Assembly (NCBI GenBank): GCA_965243175.1
Contig: OZ251532.1
Span: forward strand, 1,984,001 to 2,048,000
Reading direction: 5' to 3'
Length of the DNA: 64,000 bases
Source: VXYL01 sp965243175
Lineage (GTDB): Bacteria > Pseudomonadota > Gammaproteobacteria > Pseudomonadales > Azotimanducaceae
In this document: positions 7,583 to 16,066 of the stretch, one piece after another
Position numbering within the stretch: the stretch's first letter is position 1
How the letters are laid out: each line of letters starts with the position of its first letter
Position numbers and translations under genes: made by a program
The notes under the pieces: model-generated
What the model was told of the DNA's origin: nothing
Seen by the model: only the letters and a program-made list of their open reading frames with translations
The model's database searches: none

Positions 7583-9401
7583 CGCAAGACCAACGAAGGC
7601 GGAGGGCGACGTACACGAGGTTCCCGTGCGCTTGTCGCACCTGCTCCAGCACTGCTCAGTCGGAGCTGTCGTTCGCGATGGCGACAAGCTGATGGTGGTT
7701 CCAGACATCTCGCGCTGGGACAAGCCCGGCGATCCCGGCGACAGCCGTCAGTTGCGATATGTCGATCAGGTTCGTCACGCGCTCGGCATTGGCGAAATGC
7801 TGCGTACGCCGCCCATCGCCAAGGAGGTGGGCGGTCGATGGACGGGTTGGATTCCCGCTGACCGTTTCCCGTTGTGGACTCGCTGCGTCAATTGCGGTCT
7901 TTTGCACCACGCACCGTGGCGGCGGCAGCCCAAGGAAGTGCATTGCAGCAAGCCGGGCTGTTCTGGCATTTTGGAGCAGGTCCCATGGGTCCTGGTTCAC
8001 GAGTATGGCTATTTGGCGGACGTACCGTGGCATGCGGTTGCGCACCAAGGATCGAGGAGCCCTCGCCAACGTGACTGCGAACGGGGCGACGAGGAAGCCT
8101 ATCTGCGCATAGAGCAGAAGGAGAGCCGCCGGGTAGTCTGTGAGCGATGCAACGCGGCCAACGAGTTGCCTAGGCGTTTCCCCTACGGGCCCGCAACATG
8201 GCAACAACCTTGGTTCCCCGAACCGCCGCCATCGCCCTTGGATGAGCCGGGGTGGCTGTTGGAAATCAACAACGTGCGCGTTCACTCGACCGACGCCCCA
8301 TCGGCGCTCGTCATTCCGCCGGAGTCGCGCATCCGACGCGGATCGGTCGTGGACCGCCTCTACGGAAACACCGAGCGGCGAAAGTCCATCAGCGCAGCCA
8401 GGAACGGCCTTCAGCGCAGGAGTGAACTCAAGAAGGCGGCCACTGAGTATGGATGCACGGTAGCCTGCGTGGAACAGGCCCTTGAGGAGATCGAAGGAGG
8501 CTATCCCCTCTTTGGCCAGGAGCTTGATCCACAAGAGCTGACGATTGGCGAGTATCAAGCGCTCTGCAACGAGATCCCTGAGCTGCGCGATGACGAGGAC
8601 TTCGTGACGGCGCATCACACCAGCGCTTGGCATCAGCTTCTCAAGGAGCTGGACAGTGCCACGCTGGAGCAGCGCATAGGTGCTACTGTCTGTCGCCTCG
8701 TCAGCGTCCGCAAGCTGAAGGAGATTATGGTTCTGAAGGGCTTTCGCCGCGTCGGCAGTGCTGACGGACCTCCGACCCCACCGGACATTACCGGCAGCAG
8801 CAACTGGCTGCCTGCCATCGAGCTCTACGGCGAGGGCGTGTTCTTCACCCTCAACGAAGGCCCGCTACAGCGTTGGGAGCAAGAGGCGGTCGTCCGCGAA
8901 CGCGCTGCAGAGTTCGAGCAACGCTATCGCCATCATCGTGATCTTAGCCGCCCGACCTTGGAAGTTACCGCTCGCTTCCTGCTGTGCCATACGCTTGCCC
9001 ATCTCATGATCCGACGTCTCGAGGCCGAAGCAGGCTATCCCGCCGCTTCTCTCAAGGAACGCATCTACAGCGCTCCCGGCATGGCGGGTATTCTCATCTA
9101 CGTCGCGGTTGCAGACGAACAGGGATCGCTGGGTGGCTTGATGGCGCAAGCTGACCCGCCCAAGTTCCTCCGTCTCTTGGTGGGTGCGTGCGAGGCCGCG
9201 CAATGGTGCTCCCTCGATCCAGTGTGTTCGCTGCAAGCGGGGCATGGCCCGTTTCAGTTGAACCGAGCGGCCTGCCACGCTTGCGCCTTGGTCCCCGAAA
9301 CCAGTTGCGCCTACGGCAACGTGCTCCTCGATCGCACGTTCCTCTGCGACGATGACACCGGCTTCTTCACCCAGCCAACGGGCAACGAAGAGGCGACCTA
9401 A
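7575..9401 (+). CDS. drmB: DISARM-type DUF1998 protein DrmB
   Basis: A 608-aa protein whose N-terminus (VRLSHLLQHCSVGAVV) and DUF1998-type C-terminus match DrmB. A four-cysteine zinc site is visible near residues 104-126 (CVNCG ... CSKPGC). The C-terminus has more cysteines, CSLDPVCSLQ and ACHACALVPETSCAYGN, typical of DUF1998. DrmB pairs with the DrmA helicase to bind foreign DNA in DISARM. The ATG lies inside the end of drmA, so the two are translationally coupled, and one base separates its TAA from the next ATG. Unlike drmA it is an unbroken frame. Confidence 0.87.
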   Translation: MTSARPTKAEGDVHEVPVRLSHLLQHCSVGAVVRDGDKLMVVPDISRWDKPGDPGDSRQLRYVDQVRHALGIGEMLRTPPIAKEVGGRWTGWIPADRFPLWTRCVNCGLLHHAPWRRQPKEVHCSKPGCSGILEQVPWVLVHEYGYLADVPWHAVAHQGSRSPRQRDCERGDEEAYLRIEQKESRRVVCERCNAANELPRRFPYGPATWQQPWFPEPPPSPLDEPGWLLEINNVRVHSTDAPSALVIPPESRIRRGSVVDRLYGNTERRKSISAARNGLQRRSELKKAATEYGCTVACVEQALEEIEGGYPLFGQELDPQELTIGEYQALCNEIPELRDDEDFVTAHHTSAWHQLLKELDSATLEQRIGATVCRLVSVRKLKEIMVLKGFRRVGSADGPPTPPDITGSSNWLPAIELYGEGVFFTLNEGPLQRWEQEAVVRERAAEFEQRYRHHRDLSRPTLEVTARFLLCHTLAHLMIRRLEAEAGYPAASLKERIYSAPGMAGILIYVAVADEQGSLGGLMAQADPPKFLRLLVGACEAAQWCSLDPVCSLQAGHGPFQLNRAACHACALVPETSCAYGNVLLDRTFLCDDDTGFFTQPTGNEEAT

Positions 9402-9402
9402 G

Positions 9403-10566
9403 ATGGCTCAACGGAAGTTCGAGTTGCCGGGCATTCAAGACCTGAGCAAGGAGCAAGAGGCGGCACGGGCGCTGCCGAAGGAAGGGCAGCATCTTATCGT
9501 CGGTGGGCCGGGCACAGGAAAGTCCGTACTCGCATTGCTCCGCAGCCGCCGCCACGACAGGGACGGTGACGATTACCTCTTCTTGGTCTACAACCACTTG
9601 CTGCATCAAGCGAGCCGAGAGCTCTTCCGAAGCGAACTGAGCAGCGAGACCTGGACGAGATGGTTTCACCGCTTGTTCTTCGAGGCGACGGGAACGGGCG
9701 TTCCTAAGTTGCCGCAGCAGCAGAGTTACTGGCGGCCGACCGACTGGCCCGCCGTTGCCGAACGGGTGGAGAAATGCCAAACGAGCACCACCGCAAGGCC
9801 GTTTCTGGTCATCGACGAAGGGCAAGATATGCCGCCAGGATTCTACGGTGCCCTCGTTGCTCTCGGCTTCGAGAATTTCTTTGTCGTAGCGGATCAGAAT
9901 CAGCAGATCACAAACGAAAATAGCAGCAGACATCAGCTGCAGGACAGCTTGGTTGTCGATGCACGGGACGTGATCGAACTCAAGCTAAACTATCGGAACC
10001 GCTACTCCATAGCGCGCTTAGCGCAGGAATTCTACACCGGCGATCCGGCGAGTCCACCTCCGGATCTTCCGGGCGGAACGTTCAACCGGCGCACGGTCCC
10101 GATCCTCTACTCATATGAGGAGAAGGACTTAGACAAGGTTGCGGTATCCATACTCCAGCATGCCGACAGTGACCCACGCCGGCTGATCGGCGTCTTGACG
10201 CCCAACAACAACGTGCGCAACCGCTACGTGAACGCGCTCGAATCCTCTACAGTGGCACTCGACAATCCAAAACCGAACATCGCGACATACTATAGCGGTG
10301 CCACGCTAGGCGTAGCGTTTGGGCAGGGAGGAATCCTCGTTATCAATGCCCAGTCCTGCAAGGGCCTTGAGTTCGACACTGCTATCCTCGCAGACGTCGA
10401 CGAGCACTACTACGACACCGCTGACCCCGATGCAACAAGGCGCTTGTTCTATGTGATGGTGGCTCGTGCGATAGACCGCGTATTCCTATTCAAGAAGGCC
10501 CGACCGAGCCGTTTGGATGAGATCATGCCGAACGACCAGAACGTCTTGCGACGAGAGGAGCTGTAA
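9403..10566 (+). CDS. UvrD-like superfamily 1 helicase in the DISARM-like operon
   Basis: A 387-aa SF1 ATPase/helicase. Walker A is GGPGTGKS near residue 35, Walker B FLVIDEGQD near residue 135, a motif IV-like KLNYRNRYSIA follows near residue 190, and the C-terminus has SCKGLEFDTAIL and RRLFYVMVARAIDRV (motifs V-VI). It is shorter than UvrD or Rep and lacks their 1B/2B insertions. The start at 9403 is preferred over an in-frame ATG at 9352, which lies inside drmB. A gene of this type is not part of the described DISARM core (drmA, drmB, drmC) or of its class-specific genes as I know them. Tight packing suggests it works with DrmAB. Confidence 0.85.
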   Translation: MAQRKFELPGIQDLSKEQEAARALPKEGQHLIVGGPGTGKSVLALLRSRRHDRDGDDYLFLVYNHLLHQASRELFRSELSSETWTRWFHRLFFEATGTGVPKLPQQQSYWRPTDWPAVAERVEKCQTSTTARPFLVIDEGQDMPPGFYGALVALGFENFFVVADQNQQITNENSSRHQLQDSLVVDARDVIELKLNYRNRYSIARLAQEFYTGDPASPPPDLPGGTFNRRTVPILYSYEEKDLDKVAVSILQHADSDPRRLIGVLTPNNNVRNRYVNALESSTVALDNPKPNIATYYSGATLGVAFGQGGILVINAQSCKGLEFDTAILADVDEHYYDTADPDATRRLFYVMVARAIDRVFLFKKARPSRLDEIMPNDQNVLRREEL

Positions 10567-10569
10567 GGG

Positions 10570-12075
10570 GTGGACAACGACATGATCGGCTACAAAGTCG
10601 AGGCGGAGGCACCACAAGTGGCTCTCCCTCCCACCGGGTGGACGGTAACCAACCACCTCAACTTGTTCTACATGCTCGGTGCCAACCTTGTGCTACCGCC
10701 GAGTGGGTTCGATGGTAAGTATTACCAAGATGCGCTCGCCAGCTCTCCGGGTTGGGTACCAGTCTTTCTAGACAAGAAGGTCGCAGCGGACGCCCTAGCG
10801 CTTTCGACGAGCGAAGTAGGACACCTTCGCCCGGCCATTCTTGAAGTCGATCTCACGGGGCTATCGGGTGTTGTAACCACGTCCTGTCTCTGGCTTCCAG
10901 CACCCCTGCCGACGACCCGAGTCAAACGCATCCTCTTTGCATCGCAGGCCGACAAAGCAGCTGCGGAATCTGATGCTGCCGACTATGGAAACGTGCCGAT
11001 CGGTGACTTCAAACGAACCACGATGAAGACAGCGTTCGCTGGATCAACCAGGGTACCTTGGCCGCCAAACGACATGCCGGCGCCTCGGGAGGCACCAGTT
11101 CAAGCACCTCTCGCTATCGGAGCAGTTGCCGCCATGTTCCTACATTTGGGCAATCGCGGCACCTTGTCGGTTCGAGCCTGCCATGCGGTGTTTGATCCCG
11201 ATGGGGCGCCCGCAGTTCAAGATGATCCACTACGCACTCTGTCGACGTGGGCGCAGACCGGTTCTGTACCGGTGCCCGCCGATGCCGCCGGTGCTTCGCC
11301 GTCGCCCTATGAGGAGCTTTTCTGGGGTCTCGTAGACAGGTTGGTTCTGTGGCGTAGCGAACCTAGGTCCTTGAGTGCGGAAGATGCGCTTCTCTCCCAC
11401 TTGGAAGGACAGATAGAGTCTCTGGATCAACGCGCCAAGGCGGGGGCGAAAAGGCTGCTCGAGACCTTGGAAAGGCTCACGGGGCTTGGTGCCGGTCCCA
11501 CAAGCGAGCTGTTCAGTCGCCACCAAACACCCCTAGCTCGGTCCATGATTCTGTTCTTCCTGCGAGACCGGTGCAGAGACTTGCTGGACTTCAAGAGCAA
11601 GGAACTGCACGAGATCGACTGGCTGACGGCGGCCATTCTGTTTGGTATTCGCGACAGCTGGCTAGGCATCCCCCGAGTCCTTCGGGACACCCCGGGGCTG
11701 GCCGCCGCGGTGTCGGACCGCATGGCGCGGCTCTCACACCGAATTGCGGGCGCTGATCCCGGTTTGGGCACACCGTCACCAAGAGTGAAACCGCTGCGCG
11801 AACTGCTGGAGGCTGAAGGGGAGTGGTCCAGCGCCCAGGACGCGGCAGCACAAGAGCTCGTACGGACCCACAACTGGAACTGCACCACAACGCGAGTCAG
11901 CCTACGGCCCGACACGTACAAGATGACCGTCGATCGACGGGGAGTGCATATTGACGTTGCAGGAGAGCCGAATGTCGTGACGATGGTCGACAAGGCGAGA
12001 TTCTTCGATCTCTTGGCGAAGAATTCGATCAAGCGTAACGCCGAGGCGAAAGTCCGGAAGCGCCTTTCGGCCTGA
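10570..12075 (+). CDS. Unassigned 501-aa protein, last gene of the DISARM-like operon
   Basis: I do not recognise this family. It starts with GTG at 10570, three bases after the helicase stop; an ATG at 10582 is the alternative. No signal peptide or membrane segment is visible. The N-terminal third reads like a mixed alpha/beta domain (GWTVTNHLNLFYMLGANLVL near residue 19). The middle has a helical stretch with a possible coiled coil around residues 285-310. The C-terminus is basic (KRNAEAKVRKRLSA), which would suit nucleic-acid contact. There is no PLD HxKxxxxD motif, so it is not DrmC, and no methylase motif. Its position suggests an effector or adaptor of the system. Confidence 0.7.
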   Translation: MDNDMIGYKVEAEAPQVALPPTGWTVTNHLNLFYMLGANLVLPPSGFDGKYYQDALASSPGWVPVFLDKKVAADALALSTSEVGHLRPAILEVDLTGLSGVVTTSCLWLPAPLPTTRVKRILFASQADKAAAESDAADYGNVPIGDFKRTTMKTAFAGSTRVPWPPNDMPAPREAPVQAPLAIGAVAAMFLHLGNRGTLSVRACHAVFDPDGAPAVQDDPLRTLSTWAQTGSVPVPADAAGASPSPYEELFWGLVDRLVLWRSEPRSLSAEDALLSHLEGQIESLDQRAKAGAKRLLETLERLTGLGAGPTSELFSRHQTPLARSMILFFLRDRCRDLLDFKSKELHEIDWLTAAILFGIRDSWLGIPRVLRDTPGLAAAVSDRMARLSHRIAGADPGLGTPSPRVKPLRELLEAEGEWSSAQDAAAQELVRTHNWNCTTTRVSLRPDTYKMTVDRRGVHIDVAGEPNVVTMVDKARFFDLLAKNSIKRNAEAKVRKRLSA

Positions 12076-12102
12076 TACCGTGCGTTCTACATTGTCGGTA
12101 CA

Positions 12103-12120
12103 GGGCGGTTCTATTTGGGG
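12103..12120. repeat. Right flanking short repeat of the DISARM-like operon
   Basis: Partner of the repeat at 4290-4310. It lies 28 bp after the last gene of the operon and before the convergent AbiTii gene. See the left copy for the alignment. Confidence 0.4.
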
Positions 12121-12172
12121 CCACCGGAACCCACCCTGATCGCCATAGGCGGAGTTATACAGCGTTACTCGG

Positions 12173-12985
12173 TTAGCTGGGAAGATTGCTGAGAAGCCCG
12201 ACGAGACCGGGCACCTTTTGAATAACCTGTTTTACAACCTCTTGAACACCAACGGTCTTCACTTGTTCTAGTAGTCTTTTCTTTTCAGCGTCCGTGCCGC
12301 CGCTTGCGTTAATGCGCTCAATTACGATCCGTTCCAACTCGGGCAGATAGAAGATGTTGTTTATGACATCTCCGCCGTGGACTGTCTGATAGAATGCATG
12401 GTTCATCTCCATAGTCATTGCGTCGCTAGGCATAGGGTAGTTGCCGACACTTAATTTTCTCACGTCCGGGTAGGCTTTCTCCATAGCGATTGTTAAGTCC
12501 AGTACCTTGCTCCGGACGTTGGCCAATATGTTCACCATGCTCGTTGGTGAGACGAGGCCCACGACCTCAGTGCAAATATGATTGTCGTAAATTCCCGCCA
12601 GTTTCAAGATGAGATTGGAACACGGTAGTCGAATCCTTGCATCAGATTGCGCTGACCGTGCCGCCAACTGCTCTACCTCGGAAATGCCTTGGGTCATCTT
12701 ATGTTGCGTCCATTCGTTGCCCGCAATCTTTTCGATTAGTTTCAATGGGATAGACATATTCTCTATCGTTTCGAACCTTCCTCGGAAAGTGCCACAGTAC
12801 TCGACCGCGACGACACGATACTCCGGAACAGCATCGCTCGTGTATCCTTTCAGTTCCGCCCTGACCCATTGCGCCATCGGTTCGCTATCCAAGCAACTGG
12901 CCAGAAGCGTCAGCTTTAGGAGAACTGCATTCAGGCTAGTGTGCTCTTGCAACACGGATGATTGGATCTGATCAAAAAGGCTCAT
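12173..12985 (-). CDS. AbiTii domain protein
   Basis: A 270-aa protein whose first 70 residues match the AbiTii domain found in phage abortive-infection proteins: MSLFDQIQSSVLQEHTSLNA, then a helix with LLASCLDSEPMAQWVRAELKGY and the conserved PEYRVV. The rest is helical, ending with a hydrophobic stretch (VPGLVGLLSNLPS) that may meet a membrane. Base composition is close to 50% GC against well above 60% nearby, and codon use differs, so recent transfer is likely. It converges with the DISARM-like operon, and its start overlaps the end of the broken retropepsin-like gene by a few codons. Its mechanism is not known to me. Confidence 0.75.
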   Translation of the reverse strand: MSLFDQIQSSVLQEHTSLNAVLLKLTLLASCLDSEPMAQWVRAELKGYTSDAVPEYRVVAVEYCGTFRGRFETIENMSIPLKLIEKIAGNEWTQHKMTQGISEVEQLAARSAQSDARIRLPCSNLILKLAGIYDNHICTEVVGLVSPTSMVNILANVRSKVLDLTIAMEKAYPDVRKLSVGNYPMPSDAMTMEMNHAFYQTVHGGDVINNIFYLPELERIVIERINASGGTDAEKKRLLEQVKTVGVQEVVKQVIQKVPGLVGLLSNLPS

Positions 12986-13375
12986 CAGCAGCTCCTAGAC
13001 ACTCTATGGTGCGGTTGCCGCAATCCGCGACCAAGTCGAGCCCTTCGAGCACGATTGGCCGATCAGCGGCTCGCTCGAAGGCGGCCCGACGACGCAGTCC
13101 GCGTTCATGAAGCGGTTGCCGGTTTGGACCGTCACTGGCCCAGCGACGTGGCGGGTCTCGCGGTATTCGTTTGCGTAGGCCACGAGGACCTCGCGCCGCG
13201 TTTTCAATCCGAGGCGGTCCACGACATCCTGTGGCAGGACGAGCATGGCCGCGCCGGTGTCCGCCACGCCATCCACCGTCGAGCGGCGCACGGCGGATTC
13301 CTCGTGCAAGCCCTCGCTGACGATGCCCCGGTCAACGGTGTTCTCCAGTTTCATGGAGACGACGATCTCGCCCAC
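12972..13375 (-). pseudogene. Clan AA (retropepsin-like) aspartic protease, frameshifted near the C-terminus
   Basis: From the GTG at 13375 (GAGGAG ribosome binding site nine bases upstream) the frame encodes a retropepsin-like fold. It shows the catalytic triad in VADTGAAMLVLPQDV near residue 34 and the hydrophobic PSSEPLIGQ near the end. At about 13055 one base is missing: restoring an A in the AAT run gives the expected IVLEGLDLVADCGNRTIE and a stop at 12972. As it stands the frame ends prematurely in unrelated residues. Small stand-alone proteases of this kind often sit near addiction modules, but their role is unclear. The stop of the restored gene overlaps the AbiTii start. Confidence 0.75.
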
Positions 13376-13437
13376 TCGCTGCTCTCCTCGTTCGGCTGCC
13401 TGTCGCCTAGCACCGTGCCATGCCGACAGGGCAGCGT

Positions 13438-13556
13438 GTCCAAGCTGCGCGATCATACTACGGCGGTGCCGCTGGCGAGGGCCGCCTCGAATCGGGCTTC
13501 GCCGGTGGACAGCGCTGCCGGGTGCGCCTAGCTGGCCGCGAACGCCGCACGAGGGG
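13438..13556. repeat. Dispersed repeat block A, copy 1
   Basis: About 115 bp resembles 18638-18760, with an estimated three-quarters identity over the first half (shared pieces include CCGCTGGCGAGG) and a shared end reading GCGAACGC(C/A)GCACGAGGG. Part of the gene-poor stretch 13376-13883, which holds three repeat blocks and no intact gene. Confidence 0.6.
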
Positions 13557-13620
13557 CTGCAGGTGCTGCGAAGTGCCTTGGCCAGCTTGTCCAGATCGAC
13601 CACGCGACCTTCGCACGCAA

Positions 13621-13692
13621 CGGCCAGACCATCAAGGATGTTCCCGCGGACTCTTCGAGTCCGTGTCGTCTGCACGAGCGGTGCCGCAGTGG
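13621..13692. repeat. Dispersed repeat block B, copy 1
   Basis: 72 bp matching 17835-17906 with four mismatches. It contains the segment ATCAAGGATGTTCCCGCGG. Here block B is followed at once by block C. At the other locus the two are 230 bp apart, separated by most of the pemK gene, so this copy looks like a deletion derivative of the TA region at 17.8-18.3 kb. Confidence 0.85.
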
Positions 13693-13696
13693 CTCG

Positions 13697-13741
13697 GATC
13701 TTGTGCTGGTGAGCGGCATTGAAGCGAGCGACCGATACCAC
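13697..13741 (-). pseudogene. pemK toxin gene remnant (block C copy)
   Basis: About 45 bp nearly identical to 18136-18180, the part of the PemK/MazF gene that encodes VVSGARFNAAHQHKI. Here the frame reads RPAVVSVARFNAAHQHKI and then runs into unrelated sequence. Only this fragment of the toxin survives. Confidence 0.8.
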
Positions 13742-13815
13742 TGCCGGCCGCGGACGCACGATCGCCGGCAAATGTCCTACAGCGGGCATGGGCGATGTCG
13801 GGCATGAAAAAGCAC

Positions 13816-13829
13816 GGATCTCCTACATG
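13816..13829 (+). promoter_or_regulatory. Recurring 14-bp motif upstream of the Rpn-type nuclease gene
   Basis: GGATCTCCTACATG, 54 bp before the nuclease start at 13884. The same string occurs at 32127 and 33249, and close variants at 60111 and 60134. All are upstream of genes for PD-(D/E)XK-type nuclease families. Function unknown. Confidence 0.5.
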
Positions 13830-13883
13830 TCCACTGGGCGATCTCATGCAGGACCGCCTCCCGAGAGCGGCTACGGTAGCCGC

Positions 13884-14912
13884 ATGAAGAAGAACACCCC
13901 CACCAGCGACCCCGTCTACAAGCGCGTCTACGCATTCGCGGAGATGGTCGCCGACCTGCTGCGCAGCGTCGTGCCCAAGGCCACGCTCGAAGCGCTGGAC
14001 CTGCGCACGTTGGAAAAGGTGCCGGCCGAATACGTCGGCGAGCACTTCCAGCAGCGCCACGGCGACACCGTGTGGCGCGTCCGCGCGGGAGGCCCCAACA
14101 GCGCCTGGGCCTACGTGCTGGTGCTCTTGGAATTCCAAGCAAGCAGCGACGCGACGATGGCGTTGCGGGTGAACGAATACACCGTAATGCTCTACCGCGA
14201 ACTGCTGCGCGCCCTAAAGGTGGCACCTGGGCAACTGCCGCTGGTGCTGCCGGTGGTGCTCTACAACGGCGAGTCGCGCTGGACCGCGGCGGACAACGTG
14301 CGCGATCTGATCGTCTCGACCGGCCCGACCGACACGGTGCTGGACGCCTTCCAGCCGTCGCAGCGCTACCTGCTGGTTGACCTGCGCCACGCCAAGGCGG
14401 ACTATGTGGGCGAGTTGACGACCGGAGTGGCGCGGCTGGAGCAGATCAAGACACCGGACGATCTGGAGAAAGTGAGAGGGCTCTTCGCTGCGGCACTCGG
14501 CGGCCCCGAGCATGAAGAGCTGGGGCGCGTCATCGGGGACTGGCTGTTTGTGGTATTGAAGCGCATGAAGGGCGAGGACGATCCGGAGCCGCCGCCACCG
14601 GGCCTGACGTTGGAGGACTTGAGGAAAATGACGCTGGAAGAACGCGTGGCCGAATGGCCGGAACAGTGGAGGCGCGAAGGCGAGCTCCGAGGCATCGTGC
14701 AGGGAAGACGGGAGCAGTTGCGGAGTCTGGCCGAGGTGCGTTTTGGCGCCCCCACGGCGCAGCGCTTGTTCACCTCGCTGCAACGCGAGGACGACCCGGG
14801 ACGGCTGGACGCGATCGGCGAAGCCGTGGTGCGCTGCGAAACGGCGGACGAGCTCCTCCGTCAGGCCAACCAGACGGCACCTGGCGGGCCTGCGGCCAAT
14901 CCCGACGCCTAG
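13884..14912 (+). CDS. Rpn family / PD-(D/E)XK nuclease-like transposase-related protein
   Basis: A 342-aa protein of the Rpn (recombination-promoting nuclease) or transposase_31 type. The conserved core is present: SDPVYKRVYAF at the N-terminus, the catalytic-type strand pair around WRVRAGG and VLLEFQASSD near residue 70-90, and NEYTVMLYRELLR after it. The Q in the ExQ motif is characteristic. The C-terminal third is charged and helical and probably regulatory. The ATG at 13884 is chosen because the family begins here; an upstream in-frame ATG at 13719 lies in repeat sequence. Rpn proteins increase RecA-independent recombination in E. coli; the role here is inferred. Confidence 0.82.
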   Translation: MKKNTPTSDPVYKRVYAFAEMVADLLRSVVPKATLEALDLRTLEKVPAEYVGEHFQQRHGDTVWRVRAGGPNSAWAYVLVLLEFQASSDATMALRVNEYTVMLYRELLRALKVAPGQLPLVLPVVLYNGESRWTAADNVRDLIVSTGPTDTVLDAFQPSQRYLLVDLRHAKADYVGELTTGVARLEQIKTPDDLEKVRGLFAAALGGPEHEELGRVIGDWLFVVLKRMKGEDDPEPPPPGLTLEDLRKMTLEERVAEWPEQWRREGELRGIVQGRREQLRSLAEVRFGAPTAQRLFTSLQREDDPGRLDAIGEAVVRCETADELLRQANQTAPGGPAANPDA

Positions 14913-15004
14913 CCGCAGCCACCGCCCGCCCACCATCCGCGGCAAAGCGCCTCTCGAAGCCCGCAGCATGAGCCGCCACGGCATGGTGCGCTGCAAACGG
15001 GTGA

Positions 15005-15101
15005 CGAGCGCCTATGGCGTACTGCTGAGCGGCGCGGAAGACACGGGCATCACGGACTACTTCATCGACAGGGCGTTTCCCACCCGTGAGGAGTCAGGCA
15101 G
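15005..15101 (+). pseudogene. RecQ helicase C-terminal remnant, 5' truncated and frameshifted
   Basis: This frame reads SAYGVLLSGAEDTGITDYFI and then DRAFPTREE, which matches the segment following the helicase core in RecQ-type proteins. The helicase domains are missing. A one-base loss near 15094 (GAGGTCAGG to GAGTCAGG) puts the next gene in another frame; restoring a G would join it to VIEALEAAPNG. So the phosphoribosyltransferase gene at 15102 was once the tail of a longer RecQ fusion protein, or sits next to one that has been lost. Confidence 0.65.
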
Positions 15102-16061
15102 GTGATCGAAGCGCTCGAGGCCGCGCCCAACGGCCTCTCCGTCCCGGAGTTGGAAGAAAGGGTCAATCTCAGCCAGGGGCGTATCGAGAAGACGATTTCG
15201 CTGCTTTCGATCGAGTCGCCAGCGCCAATTGCCAAGCAGAGAACCAAGTGGCAGTTGACTGCCGCAACCCTCGGCGAGGAGTTCTGGGGGCGGACAGAGC
15301 GCCTGACCGCGCTGCGGCACCAGGAGCAGCGTCAGATGCAGGACTACGTGGGGCTGGAATCCGGGCACATGGAGTTTCTCATCCGGGCGCTGGACGGGGA
15401 TCCGGCATCCGTTCGCCCGCCCAACTTGCCGTCGCTGCCCACGGAGGTCGAGCCCGGGATCCTGCGGGAGGCGCTGACGTTCCTCCGCCGCACCAGTCTG
15501 CCCATCGAGCCACGCCAGCAATGGCCTGCGGGTGGGATGCCGCGACTCGGTGTTCGGAGCAGAGTCAGCATCCCGCCAGCACGTCGCGCCCAGGCAGGCA
15601 AGGCGCTCAGCATATGGGGCGACGCCGGCTGGGGCTCGCTTGTTCGGCACGGCAAATACCAAGGCCAGTTCGCAGACGGTCTGGTCCACGCCTGTACGGA
15701 ACTCATGGCGCAATGGGCACCACAACCGGCTCCAGAGTGGGTCACCTGTGTCCCGTCGCGACGGCATCCGGCCCTTGTCCCCGACTTCGCCAAGCGCTTG
15801 GCGGAACAGATGGGGCTGCCGTTCCACGCATCGCTGTCCAAGGTCGAAGATACGCCAGAGCAGAAGTCCATGGCGAACGGCGTCTACCAGGCGCGCAACG
15901 TGGATGGTTCGCTTGCAGTCTCATTGCCACTGCCCGACGGCCCGGTCCTGCTGGTGGACGACATGGTGGACTCGCGTTGGACGTTCACCGTCGCCGCGTG
16001 GCTGCTGCGCTCCAACGGCAGTGGCAACGTATGGCCGCTGGCTCTCGCGTGGGCAGGCTAG
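15102..16061 (+). CDS. Phosphoribosyltransferase-domain protein (ShosT-like), probably a truncated RecQ-PRTase
   Basis: 319 residues from a GTG start. A winged-helix segment (LSVPELEERVNLSQGRIEKT) is followed by a type I phosphoribosyltransferase domain with the PRPP loop VLLVDDMVDSRWT near residue 285 and a CVPSRRHPALV segment near residue 215. Five bases separate it from a DprA-like gene. This order, a PRTase toxin followed by a DprA-fold protein, matches the ShosTA defence/toxin-antitoxin system. The N-terminus appears cut: coding similarity to RecQ extends upstream in another frame. Whether this shorter form is still active is uncertain. No Shine-Dalgarno is obvious beyond GAGGAG at 15089. 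Confidence 0.7.
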   Translation: MIEALEAAPNGLSVPELEERVNLSQGRIEKTISLLSIESPAPIAKQRTKWQLTAATLGEEFWGRTERLTALRHQEQRQMQDYVGLESGHMEFLIRALDGDPASVRPPNLPSLPTEVEPGILREALTFLRRTSLPIEPRQQWPAGGMPRLGVRSRVSIPPARRAQAGKALSIWGDAGWGSLVRHGKYQGQFADGLVHACTELMAQWAPQPAPEWVTCVPSRRHPALVPDFAKRLAEQMGLPFHASLSKVEDTPEQKSMANGVYQARNVDGSLAVSLPLPDGPVLLVDDMVDSRWTFTVAAWLLRSNGSGNVWPLALAWAG

Positions 16062-16066
16062 ACACG

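Noticed and set aside
10567..10572. Fusion of the SF1 helicase and the 501-aa protein by stop-codon readthrough
   Set aside because: They are in the same frame across the TAA, but a one-in-three coincidence, a GTG start and a plausible ribosome binding site explain it without readthrough.
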